A stretch of 64,000 nucleotides of DNA from Lumbricus terrestris (lineage: Eukaryota > Annelida > Clitellata > Crassiclitellata > Lumbricidae): contig OX457042.1 in assembly GCA_949752735.1 (NCBI GenBank), forward strand, positions 58,541,297-58,605,296. Direction: 5' to 3'. The notes under the pieces were generated by a model. The model was not told where the DNA came from, did no database searches, and saw nothing but the letters and a program-made list of their open reading frames with translations. Made by a program: the position numbers and the translations under genes. Shown here one piece after another: positions 12,701 to 20,984 of the stretch (its first letter is position 1; the number at the start of each line of letters is the position of its first letter).

Positions 12701-15093
12701 GCTGTCGAAGTGCGATCTTGCCATGTACACTTGAACGCAATTGCATTGACAGCAACAAGGCCTGAATAGACTGTATACCTTTTATCTGACAAGTTATGAA
12801 ACATTGAAACTATTGATAGATCAAGTTATGAAACATTGAAGTATCAATATGGCACATTATAATGCCAGCAATAGTTAAACTGCAGTGTAATCATAGGCTA
12901 CTAAAAATTTCGACTAGATATGATTATTTCATTGCATAATAGGCTCAATGCTACATATAGAATGTGGCTTTCATGAAATTATTAGACCAAGAAATTAAAA
13001 AATCATAATCATTAGATACAGAACTTTACTGATAGCCAATTCAAGAATCTGGCCGCCATTTCATCCCAATTGTGGTTTCCTTGCAGTGCCATATAAGTGA
13101 AATTGGTTCCATCGCATTCATTGGCCTCGAAAATGCTGATTTAGACCTTGAGATCATGTTTCCATTGTACATATGACTTCACTAATAGCCATTTTAATAT
13201 TCTGGCCGCCATCTTGTCCGCCATTTTGATTTTCGTGCAGTGCCACCTATGTGACATGGGTTCCATTGCATTCCTTGACCTCGAAAATGTTGATTTGGAC
13301 TCTGAAATCATGTTTCCATTGCATACATAACTTCACTTATAATAGCCAATTAAGATTATGGCCGCCATTTTGTCCGCCATTTTGATTTTGCTGCAGTGCT
13401 GCATATGTTACTTTGGTTCCAGCGCATACCGCGAACCTTCCATAAATAACTTCTTTTAGTTTTATACTTGACTTGAAAATCGGAGTTTATCATAGGAATC
13501 ATGCGGTTGAGAAAAATCGTGACCCTATGAGGGTTAAGCTGTGTCACGACAACTGGTCTATAGAAAACTGGTCCGGCGCTTGAGCAATGGAAGCTGGGTT
13601 TAAACATTTTAGAGGTGAAATGGAGGCTGGATTGATGAAAAACGCAAGAGAAATTGAGGCTGGATGAAGTTTCTTTTACAGGTGAAATAGAAGCTGGATT
13701 TACGAAAATAACGCATGAGAAATGGAAGCTGGATGAAAGTATTTTTATATATGAAATAGAAGCTGGAATGACGAAAATAGAGCATGAGAAATGGAAGCTC
13801 GATGAAGGTATTTTTTAGATATGAAATAGAAGCTGGATTGACGAAAATAGCGCACGAGAAATGGAGGCTGGATTAAAGGTATTTTTAGATATGAAATAGA
13901 AGCTGGATTGACGAAAATAGAGCATGAGAAATGGAAGCTGGATGAGGGTATTTTTACATATGAAATAGAAGCTGGATTGACGAAAATAACGCATTAGAAA
14001 TGGAAGCTGGATTAAAGGTATTTTTAGATATGAAATGGAAACTGGATTGACGAAAATAACGCATGAGAAATGGAAGCTGGATTAAAGGTATTTTTTAGAT
14101 ATGAAATGGAAGCTCGATTGACAAAAATAACGAACAAGAAATAGAAGTTGGATGAAGGTATTTTTAGATCTGACATGGAAGCTGGATGCATGTTTAAATA
14201 CTTGAATGCGGTTATGATCGTGCGCGGTAATGATCGTGCGCGGTTTTGTGAAACGCGGTATTGTTTGCGCGGTTTTGTGTGCGCGGTTTTGACCGGATAC
14301 CCATGATGAGCAGGATGGATGTTGAAGTGGACAATCCCTAAATGTAAATGTATATGAATACTGTATAGTATAAGTCGTGAGACACGGTGGCTGATTGGTT
14401 AGAGTGGTCGACCTGTAACGCTGAGAGTACGGGTTCGATCCACGTTAGAGGCGGTTGCTTTGTAGGAATCTAAAGCAAGTCTTTCATTGCTCTGCAATAT
14501 ATATTTGCAATTTGCGCCGTCGAGGCGTGTGGAGGTTTTGCAAATTTCAGTTGTATTGTATAAGTCTGAGACAATTATTGTTTCTTGCGGTATATTATCG
14601 TAAAGCTACTTTATTTCTATTTAGGTATTCTTCCTGGAGTAAAATTAAGATATTGGATGGAATCATAAAGTGGGAAATATACAGATGGGAAAGGTCAGAT
14701 AGGCAACAAGAGACTTGCAGTGATATGGAAAGTATTAAATATGCTTAGACGAGGAGCAAATTAAATTAACAAATGAAGATTATAATGAAGAACATAGTTA
14801 CAACTCCCATGATCTAAGTAACCAACTCCTTTCTATTTCCTGGTGAATCATAATAGAAATATAAAATAGCCAAATATTATTCGTGGACGCCGTGGTGCTG
14901 TGGTAAGTTCGGCGCCTTGTGACCGAAAGGTCGCAGGTTCGAATCTATACCTCAAGTTACTGCGTATCAAGTTGCTCACCCACATATTATCTGTGAGGAA
15001 GGCAACTGGAAACAACCTCACCCATCTCATCCCCAAAGGGTCTAAGGTCAATGAACCTGCATTCGGGCAGAGAATTAACCGTCATCATCATCG

Positions 15094-15172
<79 letters not shown>

Positions 15173-15238
15173 CGTCCCCATCCCCATCACCACCACCACT
15201 ATCACCACCATCACCATCACTATCATCATCACCACCAC

Positions 15239-15283
<45 letters not shown>

Positions 15284-16377
15284 CGTCCCCATCCCCATCA
15301 TCACCACCACTATCACCACCATCACCATCACTATCATCATCACCACCATCAATCATCATCATCATTCAGTTATAAAACAGAAGATGAACTGTAAAAATTA
15401 AAGCTAATAACTAGCGGTCAATTATTTGCAAATTATTAATTACTTTGTTGTCTCTTGTATTCTTTATTGTAGTCGTGCGTGCGTTTTCCATCAGTTTTAC
15501 TCAGAGAATCAAGACACAGAAAATTAGAGATCTGTCTGTGCGTGGAGTGACTAAGTTGCGAAACGAAATCTACATACTCTTCTTTATATCGTCTTCTCCT
15601 CCTCCTGTAATTCATGTCTTTGAAGATCAAAATCCATTTAATTGGCAAAAAGAAATCGAATTAACAGGGATTGGTTATCCCTATGACGTTGGATCCAATC
15701 AAATGGAAAACTGTCTCTATATCAATGATTTGTATGATAATTGCGTCTGGAAGATAGCAAGACAAGAAGATGGCGGACACAAAATCATTAAATGGCTTAA
15801 AATTGATTTTATATCACGTTGTATGTCAGTGTCGACTGATGGTCGGCTCTTGGTTATAAATAAATCATCGTCATCTCTCAAGATCTACGGATCAGACGCA
15901 GAACTTATTCGATCCATTCAGTTACCAACAGACATCACGGATTCTCGTCATGCAGTGGAAACCTCCATCGGAAATTTCATCATACTTCATAGATTGACAC
16001 AACAGAAAGGAGGGAGTGGGTCGTATGAGTTGGCAATGAAAGAGTGGGGCGTCAGCGAATTGAGCAGAGATGGGAAGATGGTCATTCGACGCTTTATTCA
16101 CTCAAATGAAACACAGCGCATGAATGAGCCTCGTCATCTCGAAATCGATTCAGACGATCGAGTGTTTGTGACTAACTCTGGGAATGGTAGAGTGATTCTC
16201 TTTGATTCCGACCTCAGATGGAATAGAATTCTTATTCCAACCGGAGAGAAAGAAGAAAAGAGGATCCATTGGCCAGACACATTGTATTACGATGAAGAAA
16301 ATAAACAACTGATCGTTGGAGGAAATCAATTCGGAGGAGAACAACAACTTAATGTTTACTCTATAAGTTGGAAATAA
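2037..16377 (+). CDS. Gene B: F-box-like / CARD / TRADD-N-like / NHL-propeller protein, six exons
   Basis: Proposed coding exons are 2037-2136, 2898-2965, 4491-4683, 8422-8709, 10784-11138 and 15495-16377. They sum to 1887 nt, or 628 residues plus stop, with matching phases at every junction (1,0,1,1,2). Domains in order: a charged N-terminus (about 1-56), an F-box-like segment beginning LYDLPLEILDMIL (about 57-120), a CARD (about 121-216), an alpha/beta region that I read as TRADD-N-like (about 217-334), and a six-bladed NHL-type propeller to the end. No signal peptide or membrane segment is visible, so a cytosolic protein is expected. CARDs join innate-immune or death complexes, and F-box proteins recruit SCF ubiquitin ligase. 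The combination suggests an adaptor with a propeller receptor, which is inference. The family resembles the expanded death-fold repertoires of invertebrates. The introns are loaded with transposons, but the coding frame is intact. Assigning the start to 2037 rests on conservation of exon 1 in C and D. Confidence 0.75.
2376..2500 (+). other. Conserved block in intron 1 of gene B
   Basis: The sequence around GTAGCACCATGTTGTC recurs in intron 1 of C (29240-29335) and D (57200-57290). In C and D it stays open and reads PDFDLTQE, but B has a 5-nt deletion and no shared splice donor is present. It is probably an ancient intronic segment or a regulatory element rather than an exon. Confidence 0.4.
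2563..2778. mobile_element. hAT-type MITE in intron 1 of gene B
   Basis: Short imperfect terminal inverted repeats (left AAGGGGTGGATCC, right end reading CAGAGGAGGATAC in reverse) are flanked by an 8-bp duplication, TCCCTACA / TCTCTACA (one mismatch). Its interior resembles the element at 8073-8362. It has no coding capacity. Confidence 0.65.
2898..2965 (+). CDS. Gene B exon 2 (68 bp, linker)
   Basis: The acceptor TTTTAAAG and the donor GCG|GTGAGA bound a 68-bp exon that accepts phase 1 from exon 1 and delivers phase 0 to exon 3. It encodes about 23 residues including RLLNGENEQN. Splicing exon 1 straight to exon 3 would hit a stop at once, so this exon is needed. The same site in C (29543-29610) and D (59683-59753) has matching length, phase and splice signals. 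Confidence 0.75.
3323..3524 (+). mobile_element. tRNA-derived SINE (family 1), plus strand, in intron 2 of gene B
   Basis: It begins CCTGAGTGGCC, has a B box close to GGGTTCGATTTCCGG, and shares the whole 200-bp body and the end AAGTACTACT with the minus-strand copy at 786-999. The target duplication is not clean. The empty position in gene C lies after the shared word TACTCAGA. Confidence 0.8.
3525..3940. other. GC-rich, GTCAGT-rich segment of unknown nature
   Basis: About 400 bp with many short GTCAGTC, CAGTCGTAG and CAGCAG words and a base composition clearly richer in G+C than the flanks. It follows the SINE directly and is absent from the same intron of gene C. It could be a decayed LTR or leader of a retroelement, but no LTR termini or coding similarity are visible. 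Confidence 0.35.
3941..4490. other. Rest of gene B intron 2, including a pre-insertion (empty) site
   Basis: No gene is seen. The word ACTGGGGC at 4308-4315, followed by ATTTTTATT, is the unoccupied counterpart of the site where gene C carries a 14 kb composite insertion flanked by ACTGAGGC. The intron ends with the acceptor TTTAATTGCAG. Confidence 0.6.
4491..4683 (+). CDS. Gene B exon 3 (F-box-like segment)
   Basis: Acceptor TTAATTGCAG, donor AAAAG|GTAATG, 193 bp, phase 0 to 1. It encodes LYDLPLEILDMIL, then a loop, then SLMSVDFCLNQRI, RKRFKREIW. The LPxEIL..IL start, the following SLMSV helix and the late basic and Trp residues fit the F-box pattern that binds Skp1. The match is by eye and moderate. 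The closest relatives are exon 3 of C and D, each 6 bp shorter. Confidence 0.7.
4684..6020. other. Intron 3 of gene B, first part
   Basis: No gene is visible. About 5975-6130 shares a block with gene C at 44890-45000 (CGGTGCATTTTAAG, then CTTCAGGCTA), so it is ancestral intron. A segment near 5095-5170 recurs in part near 6030 (CGACAGCCATGTGGT). Confidence 0.4.
6030..7580 (-). mobile_element. Degenerate non-LTR retrotransposon (LINE) fragment, minus strand, interrupted by a MITE
   Basis: On the minus strand 7576-7256 encodes a reverse-transcriptase piece with the catalytic-site motif FADDID and a VEISGIEIKNLCFADD context. Further downstream, 6655-6030 encodes the typical LINE C-terminal tail (RRIHLKENIMHKLIQRK, GLFGNICRMSDER, DGTYRRRPHRE). 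The order is right for one element read right to left. Frameshifts and stops show it is dead. The gap between the two parts contains the hAT MITE at 6664-6934 and unassigned sequence. Confidence 0.75.
6664..6934. mobile_element. hAT MITE inserted in the LINE fragment
   Basis: Terminal inverted repeats CAGTGGCGGCG at both ends, with an 8-bp duplication GTCCTTTA / GCCCTTTA (7 of 8). The same family occurs at 18523-18766 and 55152-55441. The interior carries short related stretches with GATTTCGG and GATGACT. Non-coding. Confidence 0.85.
8073..8362. mobile_element. hAT-type MITE just upstream of gene B exon 4
   Basis: Perfect 8-bp target duplication TGTAGGCC at 8065-8072 and 8363-8370. The ends are CAGGGGAGATCCAG and, in reverse, CATGGGCGGATACAG. 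It is related to the MITE at 2563-2778. Gene C has the single-copy site near 46425 (TCTAGGC), which confirms the insertion. It ends only about 60 bp before the CARD exon. Confidence 0.8.
8422..8709 (+). CDS. Gene B exon 4 (CARD)
   Basis: Acceptor TTGTCTTTTAG, donor GGAG|GTGAAA, 288 bp, phase 1 to 1. It encodes a six-helix CARD pattern: RNNKDYLLENIQ (helix 1), ELIASLLSLNCVT, QSHLIKRQNSTQDKNSELL, KFSNFVKCLRQ and TRIIEN. CARDs make homotypic contacts in inflammasome-like and apoptotic complexes. Exon 4 of C has exactly the same length and about three quarters identical residues. Confidence 0.85.
8994..9472 (+). mobile_element. Non-autonomous Helitron in intron 4 of gene B
   Basis: The 5' end starts TCTTATATATATTTTAG followed by GTCCGTGTGTTTGTTTG, a typical Helitron start. 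The 3' end carries CAACGCCGGGTACCCCAGC, almost the same as the last bases of the intact Helitron at 26570-26592, but with CAAC instead of the terminal CTAG. It is flanked by A and T. The middle is a purine-rich stretch with no gene. Confidence 0.75.
9480..9790. repeat. AT-rich trinucleotide microsatellite cluster
   Basis: Runs of AAT, ATG and GAC triplets between 9476 and 9785, with a pure (GAT)n core near 9700-9745. The long one-residue open frames in this stretch on both strands come from the repeats. Confidence 0.85.
9825..10017 (+). mobile_element. LINE 3' end remnant in intron 4 of gene B
   Basis: An open stretch reading HEIGQRLSVIS and then a 3' hairpin (CCCGAG..CTCGGG) running into an AT-rich tail. 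The related copy in intron 4 of gene C (47038-47340) has the same order: tail peptide, CCTGAGG hairpin, (AAT)n. It is probably an old insertion that predates the B/C duplication. Confidence 0.45.
10784..11138 (+). CDS. Gene B exon 5 (TRADD-N-like alpha/beta domain)
   Basis: Acceptor TTGCTTTTAG, donor CAA|GTATTT, 355 bp, phase 1 to 2. It encodes helices (ESQLLQQKIEDLRSKT) and strands (VGIEILNSR, QTVVVWIWC, SMVISVDRNQFKKTIG). The pattern of GIEIL, a basic turn, VVVWIWCRS, a helix, then LRDVFVETF resembles the N-terminal TRADD-like fold found next to death-fold domains in invertebrate proteins; that assignment is from memory of the family. If the donor is not used, translation stops three codons later (KYF then TGA), which would give a form without the propeller. 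Confidence 0.75.
11197..11478. mobile_element. hAT MITE in intron 5 of gene B
   Basis: The left end CAGTGGCGTAGACAAGGGG and the right end (reverse: CCGTGGGGTAACCAGG) are the two termini of the family also seen at 60813-60977. The target duplication is ACCACCAC / AACACCAC, and gene C shows the single empty site AACACCAC near 48115. Confidence 0.75.
11939..12105. mobile_element. hAT MITE nested in the TTAA element
   Basis: Perfect 8-bp duplication TATAAAGT (11931-11938, 12106-12113) and inverted ends CAGTGGTGTAGT / CTACACCACTG. The 167-bp interior repeats AAGTGGGGGGACG. Confidence 0.9.
12310..12700 (-). mobile_element. LINE fragment of L2/CR1 type, 3' end, minus strand
   Basis: On the minus strand two overlapping frames give the C-terminal tail typical of L2/CR1 reverse transcriptases: LGLAPMYLSDLI, RSLDRADLFVPRA, GPSLWNSLLSTLR and SLYLLKTYFF. 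It is followed by GCTATATAAATTA and short ATTAC repeats (a tail near 12311-12330). One frameshift near 12400 shows it is inactive. Confidence 0.75.
13025..13440. repeat. Tandem repeat, about 155-bp unit, roughly 2.7 copies
   Basis: Units start near 13028, 13185 and 13338. Each contains TAGCCA, then CTGGCCGCCAT, then TTGCAGTGC or the like, then GACCT(T/C)GA and TCATGTTTCCATTG. Confidence 0.75.
13605..14190. repeat. Tandem repeat, 70-bp unit, about 8 copies
   Basis: The unit contains ATGAAATAGAAGCTGGATTG, ACGAAAATA, GCATGAGAAATGGAAGCTGG and GGTATTTTTAGAT. It lies between the nested TTAA element and the right end of the outer TIR transposon. Confidence 0.85.
14383..14455 (+). mobile_element. 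tRNA-derived SINE head (family 2) in intron 5 of gene B
   Basis: The A box region GGCTGATTGGTTAGAGTGG and the B box GGGTTCGATCC resemble a tRNA with degraded stems. The same element is at the same place in gene C (48248-48338), so it was inserted before B and C separated. Confidence 0.65.
14881..15365 (+). mobile_element. tRNA-derived SINE (family 3) with a long CAT/CAC microsatellite tail
   Basis: Head GTGGTGCTGTGGTAAGTTCG and B box GCAGGTTCGAATC, followed by a body with CCACATATTATCTGTGAGG. From 15080 it runs into (CAT)n broken by CAC and CCTCGTCCCCAT units to 15365. The same SINE sits at 48811-48998 in gene C. The long His, Ile, Met and Asp open frames here are artefacts of the repeat. 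Confidence 0.8.
15495..16377 (+). CDS. Gene B exon 6 (NHL-type beta-propeller, stop)
   Basis: The acceptor choice is decided by phase. CCATCAG|TTTTACT at 15495 continues the frame from exon 5 (phase 2), whereas TTATTGTAG at 15473, which has the better pyrimidine tract, would give a frameshift and an early stop. The exon encodes six propeller blades, for example INDLYDNCVWKI, SVSTDGRLLVIN and a canonical NHL blade (EIDSDDRVFVTNSGNGRVIL). The final TAA lies inside the hexamer AATAAA. Confidence 0.75.
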
Positions 16378-16745
16378 ACTCACATTTTGCCCAAATCTTC
16401 CATCGATAATGAGCTACTAATTCCATTGATTAATTTGAATATTTAGCAGATAACACTATGTAACACGATTTTTGTTCCTGGGCAATGAGTGTAATTTCCT
16501 GGTTATTTGTGCCTCAAAAGTATAGGAAATGGTTGTTATTCTGTTTAAACTTTGCTTTTGTGGACTGGAGAACGATATTTAAAAGAAAAAACCTATTTCC
16601 ACAACAAACGGGCGAATTTGTTTGTTTTTGTTCACGTAAAGGCAGAATAAAACTATATAGGTCACAAGAAACCACAAAATGACTCTAAAGCAACATGTAT
16701 CAATACTAGAATGATAAAAAAATTGACCACCCGAAATTTAGAAAT

Positions 16746-18274
16746 GCGTAGTTTTTCGAGATTTACAGTTATACTGTAAATCACTTTCACGAATCAGCCC
16801 CCAGATGTAGTCTCCCATCATGTTCTCATTGTACTGTCCTCGGTAGCGACGTTCAAAGTCTAGTATATGCTGGTGGAAGCGCTCGCCTTGCTCCTCCGAG
16901 TATGCTCACATGTTCTCCTTGAAATTATCAAGGTGAGCATCAAGGATATGAACTTTCAGGGACATCCTACATCCCAGTTACTGTAGTTCTTCACTAGAGT
17001 CTCAACCAGCTCTACATAGTTTTCGACCTTGTTATTGCCCAGGAAGCTTCTAGCCAACGCTACAAAGCTGCTTTCTCACTCCTAGAAAGCATCTTGGAGA
17101 TATCCTTACACTCCATAATTTTCTTTATCTGTGGGCCGACGAATACACCAGCTTTGACCTTTGCCTCAGACAGCTTAGGGAAGAAACCTTGAAGGTATTT
17201 GAAAGCTACCGATTCCTTATCCAGAGCCGTGACAAATTGTTTCATTAGGCACAATTTAATATGCAGTGGTGGCATCGGCACTTTCCGAGGATCCATCAGT
17301 GGCTCCCACTTGACATTTTTGCTACCCACATTGAACTCGGTCTGCTGGGTCCCGCTTGTGGTAGTGCGCCTTTTGTCGCTGCTGTCCCAAAGGCAAAAGG
17401 TAGCAAGGAAACTTTGTCCGAACCCTTGCAGATCCATCAGGAATGATACCATTTTGAAGTCTCCTATATATGACATCCCAGCCGTACTCATCGAACTTCA
17501 AGGCGGCTAAAAAGGTTCTCGCGCTGTTGTAATCCTTTTTGAAGTGTAACAAGTGAGCCAGAGGAAGCGACGGATACTTGTTCCCATTATGGAGTAGCAC
17601 GGCTTTGAGGCTCCGAAATGAACTGTCAATGAAGAGACGCCACTCGTTCGGGTTGCAGTCGATTCCAATTTCCTGAAAAGACCGGTCACGTTGTGACAGA
17701 AGCAGAGTCCATCTTGACTGGTAAAAAGGCTTGAAAATGCTTGACGACGCTTCCTCTGATCTGCGATTTGAACACTGTCATCCAACAGGTTCCACTTCTT
17801 GAGTCTAGACGTCAAAGTCTGCATTGAACTTGGTGAGACCAAGATATCTGATCAAGTCGTTGAGGTCTTTTTGGTTTGGATAGTACGGATTTTTGTCATG
17901 AGCTAGAAAATTATAGTCTGGATTCTGGATCTAAATCGTCTTCATCGCTCTCTGACTCTGATATACTTCGTTCTTCTGAAGGCGACTGATTTATATCCAG
18001 AACAGTGGGTACCGGAAGCTCAGGGCTGTGTCGCACAGGGGCCATGGATGAAGGAAGGTCAGGATATATGATAGGAGCTGCATTCTTTCCAGTCCGACGT
18101 TTGGAAGGATCCACCATGCAGAAGTAGCAATTGCTTGAGTGGTCAGTGGGTTCTCGCCAGATTCTTGGTATTGCAAACTGCATGGCTCTCTTTTCCCCTC
18201 TGTACCATCCTCCGCAAGAAAGTACAAACAAAGCAGAATGCGTTAGCCGGATACTTGCAGCCTCTTGATGCCAT
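16746..18274 (-). pseudogene. Frameshifted ORF of a multi-copy animal repeat (uncharacterised protein)
   Basis: Reading from ATG at 18274 to a stop near 16746, segments in changing frames fit one protein: MASRGCKYPANAFC, WREPTDHSSNCYFCMVDPSK, a long acidic spacer, QDGLCFCHNVTGLF, YPSLPLAHLLHFKKDYNSAR, KWEPLMDPRKVPMPPLHIK, KAGVFVGPQIKKI and RYRGQYNENMMGDYIWGL. I recognise this as an ORF present in many copies in animal genomes and labelled uncharacterised. The Cys pairs near the N-terminus suggest a zinc-binding part. Several frameshifts and a deletion after residue 20 show that this copy is dead. Its place between the TIRs suggests it is, or was, the element's own protein. Confidence 0.7.
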
Positions 18275-18522
18275 GTGAGTTGTGTCTACAGGCTATGCAG
18301 TGCCGTGTTTAAGGGTCTTCGAGTGTCGGTGCAAAATGCTACAGCAGGGGCAAAGTGCCGATCAATAGCCTTACAAGATTAGTCATTTTACAATAATCCG
18401 CTGTTCAATAGGCTAACCTACGTGGTTTGTCGGCAGCAAACAGGCACACAACGTCGGTGAATTTAGTGAAATTAATGTTTTCTTACATTCATTGATTTTA
18501 CAAAAGGTTAAGTAACACTGAG

Positions 18523-18766
18523 CAGTGGCGGCGCCAGGATTTCAGTTTTGGGGGACCTTTTTTAGTCATTTGGTCAAAATCTTGGAAAATGGTCCTTTTT
18601 TCATACCCGCCAAACTGTCTGGCTAATCTCGTGCAGACCTTTAGGGTTATTTGGGGGGGGAGGCTAAACGGGGTTAATCGGGCAAAAATTTCATTTTTAC
18701 ATGGGAAAAAATGGATGGCCTTTTTAGGAGGGACTTAGCCCCCTAGCCCCCGTAGCACCGCTACTG
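18523..18766. mobile_element. hAT MITE nested in the 2.9 kb transposon
   Basis: Perfect duplication ACACTGAG (18515-18522, 18767-18774). Ends CAGTGGCGGCGCCAGG and, in reverse, CAGTAGCGGTGCTAC. Same family as 6664-6934. Confidence 0.9.
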
Positions 18767-19345
18767 ACACTGAGACTCGCAAAAGACATTTTGGCCAATG
18801 GCATTTCGGCTCAGGGGCATTCGGTGCACCGCACCGAATGGACCTATGACGGTCCTGAGGCTATGCACCTAGTCAGGCGTATAGGCCTACAACTAAACTG
18901 AAGTGCATGGTGGGCTCAAGGCATCTTTATTTATGGATGGATCCGATTTGACCAGGGTCTATGACAACAGAGGCCGTTACCCTGGACAGAAATTTGCTCG
19001 GCATATTACAGCACTTAAGAGCATAGTACTGAACCATTTTTTAAAATATATTTTTCTTTATTTTTACTACAAACTGTAGCCATTTATAGATGTGGAAGGT
19101 TCTCGCACATTCTAGAATATTCCTGGAGGTTCACAAAAGCTGTATAGCTACTCCGAGTTAACACATGAATTTCAATGTACCAAAGAAGCAGTTACATTTC
19201 AGAATAATCAATCTCCTGGCCTGAAAAGCAAAGTCTCTGGGGTATAATGGACATTCTCTATACTTTTGAGGCAGAAGCAATTAGGAAATAACATTTATTA
19301 CCCAGGAACAAACAAAAAGTAAAATTTTGTTACGTAGTGTTATAC

Positions 19346-19740
19346 ATGAAATGGAGCGTGTCAGCTGGAGGGAGCAAAAGACGAGCGAAGACATATTACT
19401 ACAGATGGTGGGAGAGAAAAGGTCAATGCTGGAGACAATACGGAGGCAGCAGAGAAACTGAATTGGCATGCACATCATGAGGAGTGACACCATAGTAAGA
19501 GACAATATAGAAGGAAGAATGGAAGGGAAAAGACAAGAGGAAGACCAAGAACAATGCTACTGGACCTAAATGATGACAAAGGACGGTTACAGAGGGCTAA
19601 AGAGGGATGCACAGAACAGATACGCGTGGCGTCATTGGACATAATTTTTTTTATGAACCTGACTGACGGCAGAGAACTAAAGAAGAGAAGAATAGGAGCC
19701 ATTATTTTGTCAGAGCTAAAAAGCAGATAGAATTCTGCAG
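19346..19740 (+). mobile_element. LINE C-terminal fragment, plus strand
   Basis: The translation starting MERVSWREQKTSEDIL continues into QMVGEKRSMLETIRR, then (after a frameshift) GMHIMRSDTIVRDNIEGR and MMTKDGYRGLKRDAQNR. This is the usual C-terminal tail of RTE-like non-LTR reverse transcriptases. It is followed by an (AAGT)n run at 19758-19792. Confidence 0.65.
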
Positions 19741-19759
19741 CAGCTCTGAAGTGTATGGA

Positions 19760-19791
<32 letters not shown>

Positions 19792-20984
19792 GAGTATATT
19801 CTTTAATGTATCAGCTGCAAACGCACTCTGATTTACAAGCATACAAAACACAATACATCTATATCTATAAGGAAGGATGTGACTATGTTTGTATGTTTGT
19901 ATGTGTGTATGTGACTTTGTCCAGAATGCACGCTCACAGTTTTTGAGCTTTTCACTCCAAACCTTCACTACTGCGTAGGTCTCGGCACGAGACGCAAAGG
20001 CGAGGGGTTGGCGATTCTCTACCACCATGGGGGCCAGGGTGGGGGCGAAACCCCCCAAATTTTTTTCAAAAAAACGCAGCTATTGATTTGAATTTTTTTT
20101 CCTAGATAGAGGTCCATCAGAACCCCCCGGATCAGTGGTTGGCAAATCTCTACCACCATTGGGGCCATGGTGATGGGGGGTCAAAAACACTAATTTTCGC
20201 TATAAATTTTCATTCGCTTGCCATAGTTTCGCAGTAGCACAGATTTTTACACGGGCTACCTCGCCTCCACCCAGGACACACTTCGGTCATCAGAGGCCGG
20301 GTTGGCAGGGGTGGAGTGGGGGCGGTGCGGGATAAAATTTTACAGAAAACCCTAATTTCACGGGTGGCGTACTGGTGTAGGTCATAGTGTGGTGGGTAGA
20401 CGTTCACTCGACTCATCCAGGCGCGCTATTTTCAGCTCCTTATTCACTTTATAACCCGAGATAGGCCTATAGCATTTTCATTTTAGCCGCGCTATTTACG
20501 CTATCGCTGCAATTGCGACGCCATTATTTGAATCGTTGTGCAATAACAAATGTACCATGCTTTTGACGTCATTTTTACGTAATTTTTCGCAAAAATCAAA
20601 CTTGACCTCTCTCAGCGCAACCGCCCTGGGAAAGATAAAAGCCTTCGGCCAAGGAGTATATAGGCCTACACTAAGAGGAGCCCCATGCAGACATGAGTTT
20701 AACCAGCAGAATTTGGGAAAATCTTCCAAGCAGAGGGGTATACATTTCCATTCTTACGGGACGGAACGCAAGCGGAGAGAAACGATGGGTACTAATTGAC
20801 AAACAAACACTCTATTAAGTCAAATCTCAAATATAATTTCATCAAAAAAATTCTTACTATTATCACATTTTAAAAACGGGGTACCAGTACGCCCGTGCCT
20901 TTACGAAGTTTTGCGATGCATGTTGACGAAGTTTTGAGATTAATAATTTACTTATTCCACAAAGAGAAAAACAATCTCAATTAC

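Larger units (their letters stand above)
11765..13533. mobile_element. Non-autonomous TTAA-target element (piggyBac- or Kolobok-like), nested
   Basis: Flanked on both sides by TTAA (11761-11764, 13534-13537). The termini are CCCTTATAGGGTCAC and, in reverse, CCCTCATAGGGTCAC, with 14 of 15 identical. It contains a hAT MITE, a LINE fragment and a tandem repeat, and no transposase. A related left end lies at 61448. Confidence 0.8.
11548..14302. mobile_element. 2.75 kb TIR DNA transposon of uncertain superfamily in intron 5 of gene B
   Basis: The ends are inverted: GGTTTACTATCAAAACCGCG on the left and, in reverse, GGTATCCGGTCAAAACCGCG on the right, each followed by tandem subterminal words ACCGCGCAC(A/G). 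The flanks ATGATCAG / ATGATGAG form an 8-bp (possibly 9-bp) duplication, and gene C has the uninterrupted site CATGATCAGCAGGATGG at about 48173. No transposase is present. Its interior is a TTAA-type element and a 70-bp tandem array. Confidence 0.8.
16451..19343 (-). mobile_element. 2.9 kb TIR DNA transposon carrying a decayed minus-strand ORF
   Basis: The left end at 16451 (TAACACTATGTAACACG, then TTTGTTCCTGGGCAATGAG and CCTCAAAAGTATAGGAAATG) is repeated in inverse at the right end (19343 back to about 19180: TAACACTACGTAACA, TTTGTTCCTGGGTAAT, CCTCAAAAGTATAGAGAATG). The TIRs, about 150 bp and imperfect, enclose the ORF described below. The target duplication is not evident. Superfamily unknown to me. 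Confidence 0.65.

Noticed and set aside
14987..15401. Long His-, Ile-, Met- and Asp-rich open frames on both strands
   Set aside because: They are different frames of one (CAT/CAC)n tract at the end of a SINE. No normal protein composition or conserved frame in gene C.
15445..15495. A signal peptide or membrane anchor at the start of the propeller exon (LVFFIVVVRAFSISF)
   Set aside because: The hydrophobic stretch is the translated pyrimidine tract of the splice acceptor. No ATG precedes it, and phase places the exon start after it.
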